Source: an uncultured Alphaproteobacteria bacterium (lineage in GTDB: Bacteria > Pseudomonadota > Alphaproteobacteria > MPNO01 > UBA830). From it: DNA of 63,753 bases. The notes under the pieces are model-generated. The model searched no databases, was not told where the DNA came from, and worked only from the letters and a program-made list of their open reading frames with translations. The position numbers were made by a program, and so were the translations under genes. The stretch lies in the NCBI GenBank assembly GCA_913046035.1, contig CAJWSW010000009.1, positions 1 to 63,753 on the forward strand. The letters are read 5' to 3'. This document shows, piece by piece, positions 28,174-37,615 of the stretch. The number at the start of each line of letters is the position of its first letter. The first letter of the stretch is position 1.

Positions 28174-29592
28174 ATGAATGGGTCTTGCCCCAAGGCGGTC
28201 GAAAGCGCGGCGCTCGCGGATTATGAGAGACAAATAAAACCATATAGGGACGCCTTTGGCGCGCGTGCATCAATAGCGACGCTTACCTCCGGCGTCGCTG
28301 TTCCCGACGATCTACTCCACCTTTTTATGGTTCATTACTCAGCATTTGGCATTTCTATGACCCGGCCGGTTGAGGAGTGGATCCGACGAGCGGGTGTCAA
28401 ATGCCAAAAGATTGGATTATCATCCTTAGGCAAGGCGCTTGTGAAACATGCGCGACATGAGGCCGGACATCACCGGCTTATGATCGCCGATTTGTGGACG
28501 CTCGCCGACGCTTGGAACGACAGTCACCAAGCAAAGATAGATCCAATCACACTCAGCAGGTGTAATTTACCGAGCAGCGTAATACGCTATCAGAAACTCC
28601 ATGAGCGTGTTATTGGCGGAGAAGCGCCTTATACCCAGATCGCACTGGAATATGAAATCGAGGCACTATCCGTCCGTTACGGACCCGCGTTGCTCGCTGC
28701 AGCCGGCGGAAAAGAGGGGTCTTCGTTTCTAAAAGAGCATATCGCTATTGATGGAGGGCATACCAAATTTAACCGCACTCAAATTTCAAGACTTCTCGTG
28801 GCAAATCCGGAATTTCTTGAACCGCTGGTTGCAATCGGTGCCGAAGCACTTGAATTGTATGGTGCATTTATTGACGATTGCGTATCGGCGACGATGGCCT
28901 TTGGCGACGGAGCGACACCTGCAAACCTCAAGTTCAAATTGATGCAGCCGCCAGGCGACAGAGCCCCTTATCCCCCAGAATGGCTAATGTCCGTCAGATC
29001 GCTTCGGTCGCAGATCCTTTTCGATGGTGGAACGCGTCCTGCCTTTGGCCCAAATGGAAGCGATTATGGAGATACCGACAGCCGCGACCGCTACTGTCAC
29101 CACCTTATCTTACAGGAGAATAATGTTCCAATCGGAACGGCACGGCTTGGTCTAATTAAATCAGAGCAAGTCCCCTCTCTCACAGACGGGTCCTTCGGTC
29201 ATAGAAATGTAAGCAAATATCTTCACGCTGCTGGGATTAACCGCGCCGACTGCGGTGAGGCAAGCCGGCTGGTTCTTCATCCCGATTACCGGCGAGGTGT
29301 TAACTCGCGTCTTTTATTTGCCGGCCTATGGGCGCTTGCCGCGCAACTGAACTTAAAAGCTCTGATTGCCGCCGTGGGGACCAAAAACGGCCAAGACAGG
29401 CTGTTTTCTATAATGGGCGCTGAAATGATAGACGCCGCAGGCCGAATTAACGCGCCTACTTATAATGATACGCTTCGTCTTGCTTTATTTAAAATTGATA
29501 CAGACCATCCGCCGAACCACCCGGAACTCGACCATATGCGCGAATTCGTGCGGCGCTCTTTCGGACAGGCATCAATAAGAACGGCCGCATGA
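28174..29592 (+). CDS. Fusion: heme-oxygenase-like diiron oxidase module + FeeM/LuxI-like acyltransferase module
   Basis: This 472-residue protein appears to have two domains. Residues about 45-235 are all-helical with a metal-ligand pattern like HDO enzymes (UndA, SznF, CADD): E96-x2-H99, a Glu at 159 or 161, and H189-x3-D193-x2-H196. Residues about 265-445 resemble GNAT-fold N-acyl amino acid or acyl-homoserine lactone synthases: RDRYCHHLIL, the strand PIGTARLGLI, then CGEASRLVLHPDYRRG and a long helix. Such enzymes move an acyl group from acyl-ACP or acyl-CoA to an amine. The protein is soluble, with no signal peptide. The gene is 20 nt after an SDR gene. I infer synthesis of an oxidised N-acyl product. 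Domain calls are by eye; I know no named family with this exact join. Confidence 0.65.
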   Translation: MNGSCPKAVESAALADYERQIKPYRDAFGARASIATLTSGVAVPDDLLHLFMVHYSAFGISMTRPVEEWIRRAGVKCQKIGLSSLGKALVKHARHEAGHHRLMIADLWTLADAWNDSHQAKIDPITLSRCNLPSSVIRYQKLHERVIGGEAPYTQIALEYEIEALSVRYGPALLAAAGGKEGSSFLKEHIAIDGGHTKFNRTQISRLLVANPEFLEPLVAIGAEALELYGAFIDDCVSATMAFGDGATPANLKFKLMQPPGDRAPYPPEWLMSVRSLRSQILFDGGTRPAFGPNGSDYGDTDSRDRYCHHLILQENNVPIGTARLGLIKSEQVPSLTDGSFGHRNVSKYLHAAGINRADCGEASRLVLHPDYRRGVNSRLLFAGLWALAAQLNLKALIAAVGTKNGQDRLFSIMGAEMIDAAGRINAPTYNDTLRLALFKIDTDHPPNHPELDHMREFVRRSFGQASIRTAA

Positions 29593-29612
29593 TTAGACTT
29601 ATAGAAGCCGAT

Positions 29613-30215
29613 TTACCGGGTCCGCCGTAGAAAGGGAAAAAGCACCATTCCAGCAAAAAAACCACCGGCGTGAGCCTCCCAACTTACTTTTCCGCCACTA
29701 AGAAAAGCGTACCCGACATTAACGAGCATAATCACCAGGATATATTTTAGAATATCTCTCCAAGATGGCCTAGAAAATCCATCCTCCCCGCGGATTAATA
29801 CGAAGGCACCGGCACCAAGTAGGCCGAACACAGCGCCCGACGCGCCAATCAATATTGCGTTCTCTCCCCAGTTCACTACCGCATGTACAAGAGCGCCCAA
29901 AGCGCCGGTCAACACGAAGAGCGATAAGTAACGACGCCCTTCAATATGCCTCAGAATTTGGGGGGATACGACGATCATCCAGATTGCATTCGAAATGAGA
30001 TGCCACCAACCGCCATGGACAAAGACTGATGTAACAGCACCATAAAGCCATTGGACGTGAAACCCTCCCGCTCGGAATGGATTAAACCCTAGTAAAGACA
30101 AAAGATAGGCATCCCAATCTGGCGGCAACGCGCTCCGCAGCAGTTGAATTATGACAAAGATGATTAGCAGGCGAAGGACAACCTTCGGGATCGCAAATGA
30201 TTGAGCAGTATTCAT
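29613..30215 (-). CDS. Rhomboid family intramembrane serine protease
   Basis: Rhomboid proteases cut membrane proteins within or next to transmembrane helices. The 200-residue protein has about six membrane segments. The catalytic Ser is S126 in GASGAVFG and the catalytic His is H182 in AHAGGFFAG. The oxyanion/L1-region motif HGGWWHLISN (H67, H72, N76) is also complete. It should therefore be active. It is convergent with the fusion gene (about 20 nt between stops). The substrate is unknown. Confidence 0.93.
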   Translation of the reverse strand: MNTAQSFAIPKVVLRLLIIFVIIQLLRSALPPDWDAYLLSLLGFNPFRAGGFHVQWLYGAVTSVFVHGGWWHLISNAIWMIVVSPQILRHIEGRRYLSLFVLTGALGALVHAVVNWGENAILIGASGAVFGLLGAGAFVLIRGEDGFSRPSWRDILKYILVIMLVNVGYAFLSGGKVSWEAHAGGFFAGMVLFPFLRRTR

Positions 30216-30487
30216 CGCTGGTTTGAAAAAGTTATCACTATAAAGTCGACTTAATTCGGAGATTTCTCTTCACAGGTCTACCGGAGTTGTGGGACGGACG
30301 GGAAACTACAACAGACATATTTGGGTGCAAATACCAAAATCAAAAGATGCTATTTCTCATCACCGAATGCCAGGCGGCCTAACGTACAGTGGTTTTTACA
30401 ATCGAACTAATCGATCTGGTATGATACCCGATCAAAGCGGCAACGCCCGCTTAATAACGCAAACAAACAATATTTTCTTGTCCGCAC

Positions 30488-31375
30488 CTAGATCACCGCC
30501 AAAAGAAGTAGTGGGAGTGTTACCAGCGATACCGCAGTAGACACTACAACCATACCAGCAACTTCCTCCGGCCTGCGTTTGTATTGTTGGGCAAACAAGT
30601 AGCTGGATACCGCGACAGGCATCGCGCTCTGGATGATTACAATAGCACGAGCCGCTCCCTCCAATCCAAACACCTCAGCGATGGCAAAACCAATGCTCAC
30701 ACCCATAGCCAGCCGGAATAGACCTAAAAAACCGCTACGGGCGATGCCCCGCTTTCTCAGTTCTAGCAATGAAACTCCGAGGGCCACTAGTTGTGCTGGG
30801 ATCACCATTCCTCCCAACAGATTGGCAGTATTAAAAATCCAGTCAGGCAGGCGCACACCGGTCAACTGCAGGGCAGTCGCAATGATGACCGCATACACAA
30901 CTGGCGCGGCCAGCATCTTTTTTATAGAAATATTGCCTGCTGCGATTGCCGCTCCTAGGGTGAACGTTCCAATAGCGCCGAAGGTAAAATAAACGATTGC
31001 CAGCGCTAATCCTTCGTCTCCAAAAGCGTAGTAAGAAACGGGTAAGCCCATGCTTCCGGTAAGTGGAAAAATTAGTGATGGTAGATAAGACGGAACGTCG
31101 AGACGTAAACTTCCAATCAAAACAAGAGATATAGCGCAGAAAGAGGCATAGCAGGCAATTGTGGCCAGCGCTATTTCGGCCATTGCAGAAGGTGATAACG
31201 TTACTTTTTGGAAGGTTGCGATTATGAGACAAGGAGCACCTATGTTGTAAACTAACGATGTGATTAAACGAGTGTCGAATGGGGTTCCGACGCGCGCCCA
31301 GAGGATGCCGAGACCCACGCAGATAAATACGGGTACGACGATGTTGGCTAGCTGAGCAATCGTCTCGAATGTCAT
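30488..31375 (-). CDS. AEC family transporter (second of a tandem pair)
   Basis: This 295-residue carrier of the auxin efflux carrier family has about 10 membrane helices. Family markers are PVFICVGLGILWARVGTPFD, LVYNIGAPCLIIATF, and a C-terminal AMPVAVSSYLFAQQY that matches SDMPxAxNxFxxAxxY-like motifs. The start ATG at 31375 overlaps the stop of the upstream paralogue (ATGA), so it is translationally coupled. AEC proteins export or import organic anions such as malonate or malate. The two copies are clearly homologous but diverged. Confidence 0.87.
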   Translation of the reverse strand: MTFETIAQLANIVVPVFICVGLGILWARVGTPFDTRLITSLVYNIGAPCLIIATFQKVTLSPSAMAEIALATIACYASFCAISLVLIGSLRLDVPSYLPSLIFPLTGSMGLPVSYYAFGDEGLALAIVYFTFGAIGTFTLGAAIAAGNISIKKMLAAPVVYAVIIATALQLTGVRLPDWIFNTANLLGGMVIPAQLVALGVSLLELRKRGIARSGFLGLFRLAMGVSIGFAIAEVFGLEGAARAIVIIQSAMPVAVSSYLFAQQYKRRPEEVAGMVVVSTAVSLVTLPLLLLAVI

Positions 31376-32250
31376 CCGAGTGCAAGCCACATTAGAAGTG
31401 GGAGGGTTGCTAGAGAAATACCGGTTGAAATGATTATCATACTGGCGGTGTCTGCCGGATTTCGGTTAAATCGTTGGGCAAACATGTAGTTGTGGACCGC
31501 GACTGGCATCGCTGCTTCGATCATCAAGACGCCGCGGGCCGCTCCTTCTAAACCGAGAAGGGATGCAACCCCGTAGCCAACAACAAAGCCAGCACTTAGC
31601 TTAATTGTGCAAACAACAAAAATAAATACAGCGCCTTTGGCCCGCATGTTTGCGATCGCAACACCGAGGGAAACCAACATAAGAGGAATAGCGAGGCCAC
31701 CAATAAGTTCGGTCGTGTTAGCCAGCCAAACTGGTGGTTCTGCCTCAGTTACCATGAAGATCAACGCCGCGCCAACAGCGTAAATAAGAGGATTGTTGTA
31801 GAGCACGTCGGCTGCCAGACGACCTGCGTAGATGCTCCAGCCCACCGTAAAGCTAAAGATCGAGGACATGACAAAAATTGAAATTCCCAGCGCAAGACCT
31901 TCCGGACCGAAAGCAAATAAACAAAGCGGAAGGCCGATGTTTCCCGTGTTCGAAGAGGTAAATACAGGGAGGAAAGTGTGAGCAGGCTTATTGAAAACTG
32001 AAATTGTCAACAGGCCAATGATGAGAAAACAAGCTAACACCATACTGTAAGCACCCACCATTTCTGCAAAAGCTGAGGGGGTGACCTCGAGGCTTGTTAA
32101 CGCCGAAAATACCAGGCAAGGCATGCCTAGATTAAGAGCCAATGCTCCAACCATTTTGGTATCGAACGGTCTTCCGGTGCGCCCCCAGACGAAACCGATC
32201 CCGGCGCAAAAGAAGACCGGCGCAATCACCGAGAGTATTTTTAAGAACAA
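31372..32250 (-). CDS. AEC family transporter (first of a tandem pair)
   Basis: This 292-residue membrane protein of the AEC family begins PVFFCAGIGFVWGRTGRPFDTKMVG and ends with IEAAMPVAVHNYMFAQRFNRNP. It aligns along its length with the downstream gene, so the pair arose by tandem duplication or could assemble together. It probably transports an organic acid. A MarR regulator is encoded about 390 bp upstream on the same strand and could control it, but this is not shown. Confidence 0.87.
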   Translation of the reverse strand: MFLKILSVIAPVFFCAGIGFVWGRTGRPFDTKMVGALALNLGMPCLVFSALTSLEVTPSAFAEMVGAYSMVLACFLIIGLLTISVFNKPAHTFLPVFTSSNTGNIGLPLCLFAFGPEGLALGISIFVMSSIFSFTVGWSIYAGRLAADVLYNNPLIYAVGAALIFMVTEAEPPVWLANTTELIGGLAIPLMLVSLGVAIANMRAKGAVFIFVVCTIKLSAGFVVGYGVASLLGLEGAARGVLMIEAAMPVAVHNYMFAQRFNRNPADTASMIIISTGISLATLPLLMWLALG

Positions 32251-32637
32251 TTCAGGGCCGCCGGAATATTATTTCGATCAAGTTTTCTGAGGGTTGGTGG
32301 TTTAATGCAATACATTTTGGAGCGGTATCACGCGTGTTTACAACCGCGATAAAGGCGGCTGTATAATGTTGGGAACGGACACAGGGACCAAGATCTGATA
32401 GTTTAGTAAAGCCTTCAAACATCCCATCCAAATACATCTTCGTATCATACCTCTGGGAGTTCGAAACACATATCTTTTGAACTCCAGTAGTCCGAACTGT
32501 GAGGAGGCTACACTCAAGAGCATCTGTGGCTATCAGACAACGGGCGGTTACTTTTAGCTATGAGGGCAGATTTCTTGGCCATATATAGCACCGTACGACT
32601 TAGCTCCAGCACTTGGGCTCATAGCAGCAAGCGAAGA
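32251..32637. other. Intergenic region upstream of the AEC genes
   Basis: The 387 bp between the MarR and AEC genes hold no recognisable gene or RNA. Short open frames on the minus strand lack any family pattern. It probably contains the AEC promoter. No clear palindromic MarR operator was seen. Confidence 0.4.
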
Positions 32638-33105
32638 TTAATCAGAATTTTCTTCTAGTAAGTCGCTCAGATCAGCAAAGTCTTCTATCATTCGGCGCCA
32701 ACGTTGTTCGCCTAAATTTTCAATCAGTCTCGACTGCGCTTTGTGCCAAAGCGGGGTTGCGCGATCGATTGCCGTTTGGCCAGCCTCAGTTAACTGAACT
32801 ACACGTTCTCGCCTATCTTTGCCGGCGGATATCGTTACCAATCCCTCTTCTGCAAGCACCCTTAAATTACGTGTTAAGGTTGTTCGGTCTAGCGCCAAGC
32901 GTTCCGCCAAACGCGTTACAGACGCCGGGCCCATCAACGCTGCTGCGCCAAGCATGGTGAACTGGGTCGCTCTAACACCACTTGGAGCAAGGACGCTATC
33001 GTAGTATTCCGTGACGGAGCGCGAAGCCCGACGGATATTAAAACACGTGCAGTGCCACGCAATTTTTACTTGGGTGCGATTTCTACCACTTTCTTTCAGC
33101 ATCAT
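32638..33105 (-). CDS. MarR family transcriptional regulator
   Basis: This is a 155-residue winged-helix repressor. The HTH region ASVTRLAERLALDRTTLTRNL and the wing AGKDRRERVVQLTEAG are typical of MarR proteins, which release DNA on binding small phenolic or lipid ligands. The start could be ATG 33105 or the next codon at 33102. It is divergent from the cobalamin adenosyltransferase gene by 150 bp and lies upstream of the AEC carriers. Either or both could be targets. Confidence 0.9.
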   Translation of the reverse strand: MMLKESGRNRTQVKIAWHCTCFNIRRASRSVTEYYDSVLAPSGVRATQFTMLGAAALMGPASVTRLAERLALDRTTLTRNLRVLAEEGLVTISAGKDRRERVVQLTEAGQTAIDRATPLWHKAQSRLIENLGEQRWRRMIEDFADLSDLLEENSD

Positions 33106-33258
33106 TTAAGTGTATATACATCTTTTTAATTTGATCGTCAACATTATTTCGCCCGTCCCTCGCAATTTTATTTTTAACGCACTATCTCGTGTATACAGCT
33201 GACAACCATAAGAGTTATGGCCAATTTAAAAACAAAACACTGATAAATAAAACCTGAC

Positions 33259-33828
33259 ATGATAAAACTAGACAAGATATACACCCGCGGCGGCGATGCT
33301 GGAGAGACTTCACTAGGTGACGGTACTAGAATTGCAAAACACAGTTTGAGGATCGCGGCGCAGGGAGAGGTTGACGAAACAAATGCCGCGATAGGTCTCA
33401 CGCGATGTCACACAATGAGCGCGGACATAGATCCACTATTATCTCGGATACAAAACGATCTATTTGATCTAGGCGCAGACATAACGCGCCCCGGGGACGA
33501 TCATAAGGACGGTAATCTCCGTATCCAGCCAGCTCAAGTCAAAAGACTAGAAATCGAAATCGACACTGCTAATGAAAACCTTGAGGCCTTGAAGTCTTTC
33601 ATCTTGCGCGGCGGTACAAATATTGCTGCAAATTTGCATTTTACGTGCACCGTTTGCCGGCGGGCAGAGCGCACGATGAGTGCGCTAAACGCTGAAGAAC
33701 CGCTTAACCCAAATGGCCTTAAATATATTAACAGGCTATCCGATCTTTTATTTGTATTAGCCCGTCAGGCTAATAAAAATGGGGCGGCGGACATTCTTTG
33801 GGCTCCCGGGGAACATGCTAAAGGTTGA
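33259..33828 (+). CDS. Cob(I)alamin adenosyltransferase, PduO type
   Basis: The enzyme makes adenosylcobalamin from cob(I)alamin and ATP. The 189-residue PduO-type protein shows KIYTRGGDAGETSLGDG at the N-terminus, GEVDETNAAIG, CRRAERTM and YINRLSDLLFVLAR, which cover the ATP and corrinoid sites. Start is ATG 33259. No cobalamin riboswitch was recognised in the leader. The presence of this gene implies B12-dependent enzymes elsewhere in the genome. Confidence 0.93.
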   Translation: MIKLDKIYTRGGDAGETSLGDGTRIAKHSLRIAAQGEVDETNAAIGLTRCHTMSADIDPLLSRIQNDLFDLGADITRPGDDHKDGNLRIQPAQVKRLEIEIDTANENLEALKSFILRGGTNIAANLHFTCTVCRRAERTMSALNAEEPLNPNGLKYINRLSDLLFVLARQANKNGAADILWAPGEHAKG

Positions 33829-33886
33829 ACCACTGTTCAACGCGGCCGCAGGTTTAATTTTTCTTGTAAAGGACCACTTATGCCAA

Positions 33887-34783
33887 TTAAGAGAGAAAAT
33901 TCACTTTAGTGGCAAAGCCTTCTTTATTTGCTCGCGCCGTCATACAAATCAAATCCCTGCAATCGGCCGCCCAGAATTCAGCGAAGGTCTCTCCTACCGT
34001 TAATCCTAACGTAAAATGACCATTATCATAAATTGGTTTGTCAGAGCGAAACGAAAACGAACCAACGCCAAAATTCGGTGCGTTTGCCTCCAACATATTT
34101 AGCATGAGCCGAGCGATTAGCATTCCCTGCACCAATAAACCTGGATATCCTTTTTCTACAGCGTAATCGCGGTCGTAATGAATGCGGTGGCTGTTATAAG
34201 TTACGGCCGAATGCCGGAACATGAGCACTGGGTCGGGCGCGACCACTCGGGTGGATGTGGCACGAGGGAGCGAAGACGCCTCTTTTCGTGAAAATTTGTC
34301 GGTCGTTTCTTTTGATGACGGGCGGAAAATAGTGTCATTTTCCTCAATAACGGCAAGGCCGGCATCGTTGTAAATTCGGTGCTGTACAAGACCTACTATA
34401 AATATACCGCTTCTGCCCTCCTTAAGATTAAACGAGATAACCTCGGACTCCTTACGAATTTTTTCGCCGATGCGCAGCGAACTGCGGAAGTCGAACCTTG
34501 CACCGCCGAAAAGCTTATTGGGAAAGTCACTTGCAGCTGGCAACAAACCCTCATCCTTGGCCAGCCCATCGGCTCCTAATCGAGAGGGTGGCAACTTGGC
34601 GGTGCAGAACAGTCCATGCCACAACGGTGGCAACGGATCACCAAGCCTTACGTCTGGGTCGTCCGACCCAAAAGCAGCCATCAAACCAGCGACAGGGGCT
34701 GCTACGATTGTGTCTTCCTCAACCACAATACGTCCAACCGCACCCAGTAGGTTATTTGGTATACTGCCCATGGCTATTTCCAT
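33887..34783 (-). CDS. MaoC/HTD2-like dehydratase (acyl-CoA hydratase)
   Basis: This 298-residue double-hotdog protein resembles HTD2-type 3-hydroxyacyl thioester dehydratases and mesaconyl-C4-CoA hydratases. The N-terminal hotdog includes PPLWHGLFC and LFGGARFDFRSSLRIGE. The C-terminal MaoC-like hotdog has the catalytic D/N-x4-H region FRHSAVTYNSHRIHYD and GLLVQGMLIARL. The start could also be the internal ATG at 34771. It is divergent from the cyclodeaminase-family gene with starts 60 bp apart. The role may be in a CoA-ester catabolic pathway. Confidence 0.82.
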   Translation of the reverse strand: MEIAMGSIPNNLLGAVGRIVVEEDTIVAAPVAGLMAAFGSDDPDVRLGDPLPPLWHGLFCTAKLPPSRLGADGLAKDEGLLPAASDFPNKLFGGARFDFRSSLRIGEKIRKESEVISFNLKEGRSGIFIVGLVQHRIYNDAGLAVIEENDTIFRPSSKETTDKFSRKEASSLPRATSTRVVAPDPVLMFRHSAVTYNSHRIHYDRDYAVEKGYPGLLVQGMLIARLMLNMLEANAPNFGVGSFSFRSDKPIYDNGHFTLGLTVGETFAEFWAADCRDLICMTARANKEGFATKVNFLS

Positions 34784-34842
34784 ACCGCAGCCACACTAAA
34801 TCCGCTAGACTTTACACACCAATTACAAGGGAATTCCGAGCG

Positions 34843-35937
34843 ATGGTGTTAGTTCTCGCGCCTAAGGATATTAAAGGTCTAATTACGATCAAGGAGGCTG
34901 TCGATGCGATGGAACAGGGGTTTTTGGACTGGTCTAAAAACGAATGGCTCGCTGAACTGCGTCAACGCGTTCATTCGGAGGCTGGCGTCCGTCTGACAGT
35001 ACATATCGGCGCTCCGAATACACCGAATACTATAGGCACCCTAATACACACCGAAAAACCCGTTATCGGTAAAAACAATCGTCAGACATATTCTCATCGT
35101 GGCGCCCGAGTTCGCGTTGTCTACGAAGGCGATACTGGTGGCCTATTGTCTATACAGATCGGCGAGCTCGAGGTTAAGGAATTGCCCGGCGTAAACCAGA
35201 ATGTCGTTATACCCACAAGCTGCGCTACTGCCGTAGGCACCAAATGGCTGGCGAAAAAAGGTGCAAAAACTGTTGGTATCCTCGGGTCACGCGGGCAGGC
35301 TCGCGGGCAGATAGCAGCAGTAAAGGCGGCAATCCCAAGCATTGAACGCGCCGTTGTTTTCAGCCCTGATGAGGACAACAGAAAACGTTTCGCCGGATCT
35401 ATGCAGCAGATACTTGGTTTAGAGATTACAGCGGTCGACACTGCCCGAGAAGCAGTGGAAAGTATGGACATAGTTCTGACGGCAACGAATTCGAATATTC
35501 CAACTTTCGATGGCAACTGGTTATCGCCGGGAGCACATGTGTGTTCACTTGTTTCGTCTAACAAGGGTCTGCATGAGGCGGGTTTTATTGCCAAGGCACG
35601 CCGAGAAATCGACGACACAACACTCCAGCGTGCCGATATAGTTGTTTGTAATTCTATCGAGCAGGATAAACTTGACCGCACAGCCATCGTGTGGGGTGCC
35701 GCGGAGGAAGGCATAATTTCCTGGGACAAAGTCGCTGACCTCGCCCAAGTGATGCGTGGGGAGGCTGGCCGTACTGACGAAGACCAAATCACATTCTTCA
35801 AACAGAACGCATTCTGGGGCATTGGCGATCAAGCAATCGGCAAGCTTCTATACGAAAAGGCCAAAGAACAGGGCATCGGCACTGAACTCAACATAAATCC
35901 CTTTGAATCCACCACGGACTCTAGCCTAGAGGGATAA
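34843..35937 (+). CDS. Ornithine cyclodeaminase / mu-crystallin family protein
   Basis: This is a 364-residue NAD(P)-dependent protein of the ornithine cyclodeaminase/mu-crystallin family. It has the Rossmann motif LGSRGQARGQIAAVKA, the typical IVLTATNSNIPTFDGNWL, and GAHVCSLVSSNKG. The family includes cyclodeaminases, ketimine reductases and alanine dehydrogenases, so the substrate is open. The start is ATG 34843; a long in-frame extension upstream overlaps the divergent gene and reads as non-coding. It stands alone. Confidence 0.88.
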   Translation: MVLVLAPKDIKGLITIKEAVDAMEQGFLDWSKNEWLAELRQRVHSEAGVRLTVHIGAPNTPNTIGTLIHTEKPVIGKNNRQTYSHRGARVRVVYEGDTGGLLSIQIGELEVKELPGVNQNVVIPTSCATAVGTKWLAKKGAKTVGILGSRGQARGQIAAVKAAIPSIERAVVFSPDEDNRKRFAGSMQQILGLEITAVDTAREAVESMDIVLTATNSNIPTFDGNWLSPGAHVCSLVSSNKGLHEAGFIAKARREIDDTTLQRADIVVCNSIEQDKLDRTAIVWGAAEEGIISWDKVADLAQVMRGEAGRTDEDQITFFKQNAFWGIGDQAIGKLLYEKAKEQGIGTELNINPFESTTDSSLEG

Positions 35938-36031
35938 GCCAAGATAGCTAAAGCCTAAGAAAGCAATGAAAAATCGACTGCCGCGCACCGGCTTTCGATG
36001 TCACCGACACCGCCCCTACACTTTAGCGCGG

Positions 36032-37237
36032 CTAAACCCGCTCAATTATGGTGGCAATACCCTGACCAACACCAATGCACATAGTACAGAGGGCGTACTT
36101 TCCATCAATGCGTTCAAGTTCATTGACCGCAGTCGTGATTAGACGCGCACCAGACATACCAAGAGGATGCCCCAGCGCAATTGCGCCGCCGTTCGGGTTA
36201 ATACGTTCATCATCGTCAGCAATGCCAAGATCACGAGTACACGCTAGCGCCTGGGCGGCAAAGGCTTCATTGAACTCCAAGACATCCATGTCATCAAGCG
36301 CCAGCCCGGTTTTTTCAAATACCTTGCGAGTTGCGGGCGCCGGACCAATGCCCATAATTCGCGGAGGAACGCCGGCCACAGCCGCACCAACAATGCGCGC
36401 GCGCGGCTTTAGCCCATGTTTTATCGCCGCCCGCTCCGCCGCTAGCAACAAGGCGGCAGCGCCGTCATTTACTCCAGACGCATTGCCGGCGGTGACACTT
36501 CCACCTTTCTTAAAAGCAGCCCGCAGCTCAGAGAGATCTTCCATAGTGGTGCCATGCCGCGGATGTTCATCTGCTTCCATCAGAGTATCTTCACCACGCC
36601 GCTGCGGCACGACCACAGGCACTATTTCGTTTGCAAAGCGGTTTAGCTTTTGTGCTTCTTCAGCCTTTTTTTGTGACCAGAGTGCGAACTTATCCTGATC
36701 CTCTCGTGTTATCTGACGTTCCTCGGCTAAATTTTCAGCCGTCTCACCCATTGCGTCAACGCCGTAGAGTTCCTCCATCTTCGGGTTTACGAATCGCCAA
36801 CCAATGGTTGTATCATAAATTTCTGCTTTGCGGGAAAATGCCGCGTCTGCCTTTGCCATTACGAAGGGCGCGCGCGACATGCTCTCTACCCCGCCCGTAA
36901 TAACCATTTCAGCTTCACCAACCCGAATAGCGCGAGCACCTTGCGCAGTCGCTTCCATGCCCGAACCACACAGCCGATTTACGGTCGCACCACCAACTTC
37001 CAGGGGCAACCCCGCCAACAAACCCGACATACGAGCCACATTGCGGTTATCTTCCCCCGCCTGGTTCGCACTGCCGTAATAAACGTCGTCTACCTGTGCC
37101 CAGTCGACATCGTTATTGCGAACCATTAGTGCCTTAATCGGTGCCGCACCTAAATCATCGGTGCGGACTTTGCTAAGTCCCCCTCCATAACGACCAACGG
37201 GGGTACGGATCGCATCACAGATAAAAGCATCGGGCAT
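36032..37237 (-). CDS. pcaF: Acetyl-CoA C-acyltransferase, 3-oxoadipyl-CoA thiolase-like
   Basis: This 401-residue thiolase cleaves 3-oxoacyl-CoA with CoA. The nucleophile is C90 in [12 protein letters not shown], and [27 protein letters not shown] and the second Cys in [10 protein letters not shown] complete the active site. The stretch [16 protein letters not shown] is characteristic of 3-oxoadipyl-CoA thiolase (PcaF/PaaJ), the last step of the beta-ketoadipate or phenylacetate route. The usual CoA-transferase genes pcaIJ are not adjacent, so the specificity is inferred from sequence only. Confidence 0.87.
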   Translation of the reverse strand: MPDAFICDAIRTPVGRYGGGLSKVRTDDLGAAPIKALMVRNNDVDWAQVDDVYYGSANQAGEDNRNVARMSGLLAGLPLEVGGATVNRLCGSGMEATAQGARAIRVGEAEMVITGGVESMSRAPFVMAKADAAFSRKAEIYDTTIGWRFVNPKMEELYGVDAMGETAENLAEERQITREDQDKFALWSQKKAEEAQKLNRFANEIVPVVVPQRRGEDTLMEADEHPRHGTTMEDLSELRAAFKKGGSVTAGNASGVNDGAAALLLAAERAAIKHGLKPRARIVGAAVAGVPPRIMGIGPAPATRKVFEKTGLALDDMDVLEFNEAFAAQALACTRDLGIADDDERINPNGGAIALGHPLGMSGARLITTAVNELERIDGKYALCTMCIGVGQGIATIIERV

Positions 37238-37615
37238 CAGAGAATTTCCTCATCCAAGTTAGTGCGTATTGTTATCTATGCTGCATGCCCGGGCAAGGTA
37301 CTTTGTCCGACCCTTAGCTCAGCCCATCTACCCCTCTCAAACACCGCGATGATTATATTTTCGCTCGTCATCGCAATTTCCATACGTTTGGATCAACGCC
37401 AGCTAGCCGCGTGTGTTTTTGCTTTTCCTTAAAAATTTGTAGCGGAACCTTGGCTTGACGGAATAAGTTTGAGAGAGAAGAAAGAAGGGCAAGCCCCTAA
37501 ATCCGGCAGCTTAGGCCCACTGGGTCGGGTTTTCCGGGGAACTAACGATACCGCCGATCAACGAGATACATAGGATTTTCAAGAATCCGTAGCCTGGCGG
37601 AAAAGGAGAATGAAT
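37238..37615 (+). other. Intergenic region upstream of the enoyl-CoA hydratase operon
   Basis: This 378-bp divergent region between the thiolase and hydratase genes contains both promoters. It has an A/G-rich run (GAGAGAGAAGAAAGAAGGG) near 37470-37490 after TTGACGG, which could be a -35 element, but no convincing -10 was found. No riboswitch or gene was recognised. Confidence 0.4.

Noticed and set aside
33824-33841. Hairpin GTTGAAC-CACT-GTTCAA at the end of the adenosyltransferase gene
   Set aside because: The stem is good but includes the stop codon and no T-tract follows directly, so it does not meet terminator criteria.
37470-37495. Possible -35 (TTGACG) before the enoyl-CoA hydratase operon
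   Set aside because: No acceptable -10 element at the right spacing, so no promoter was called.
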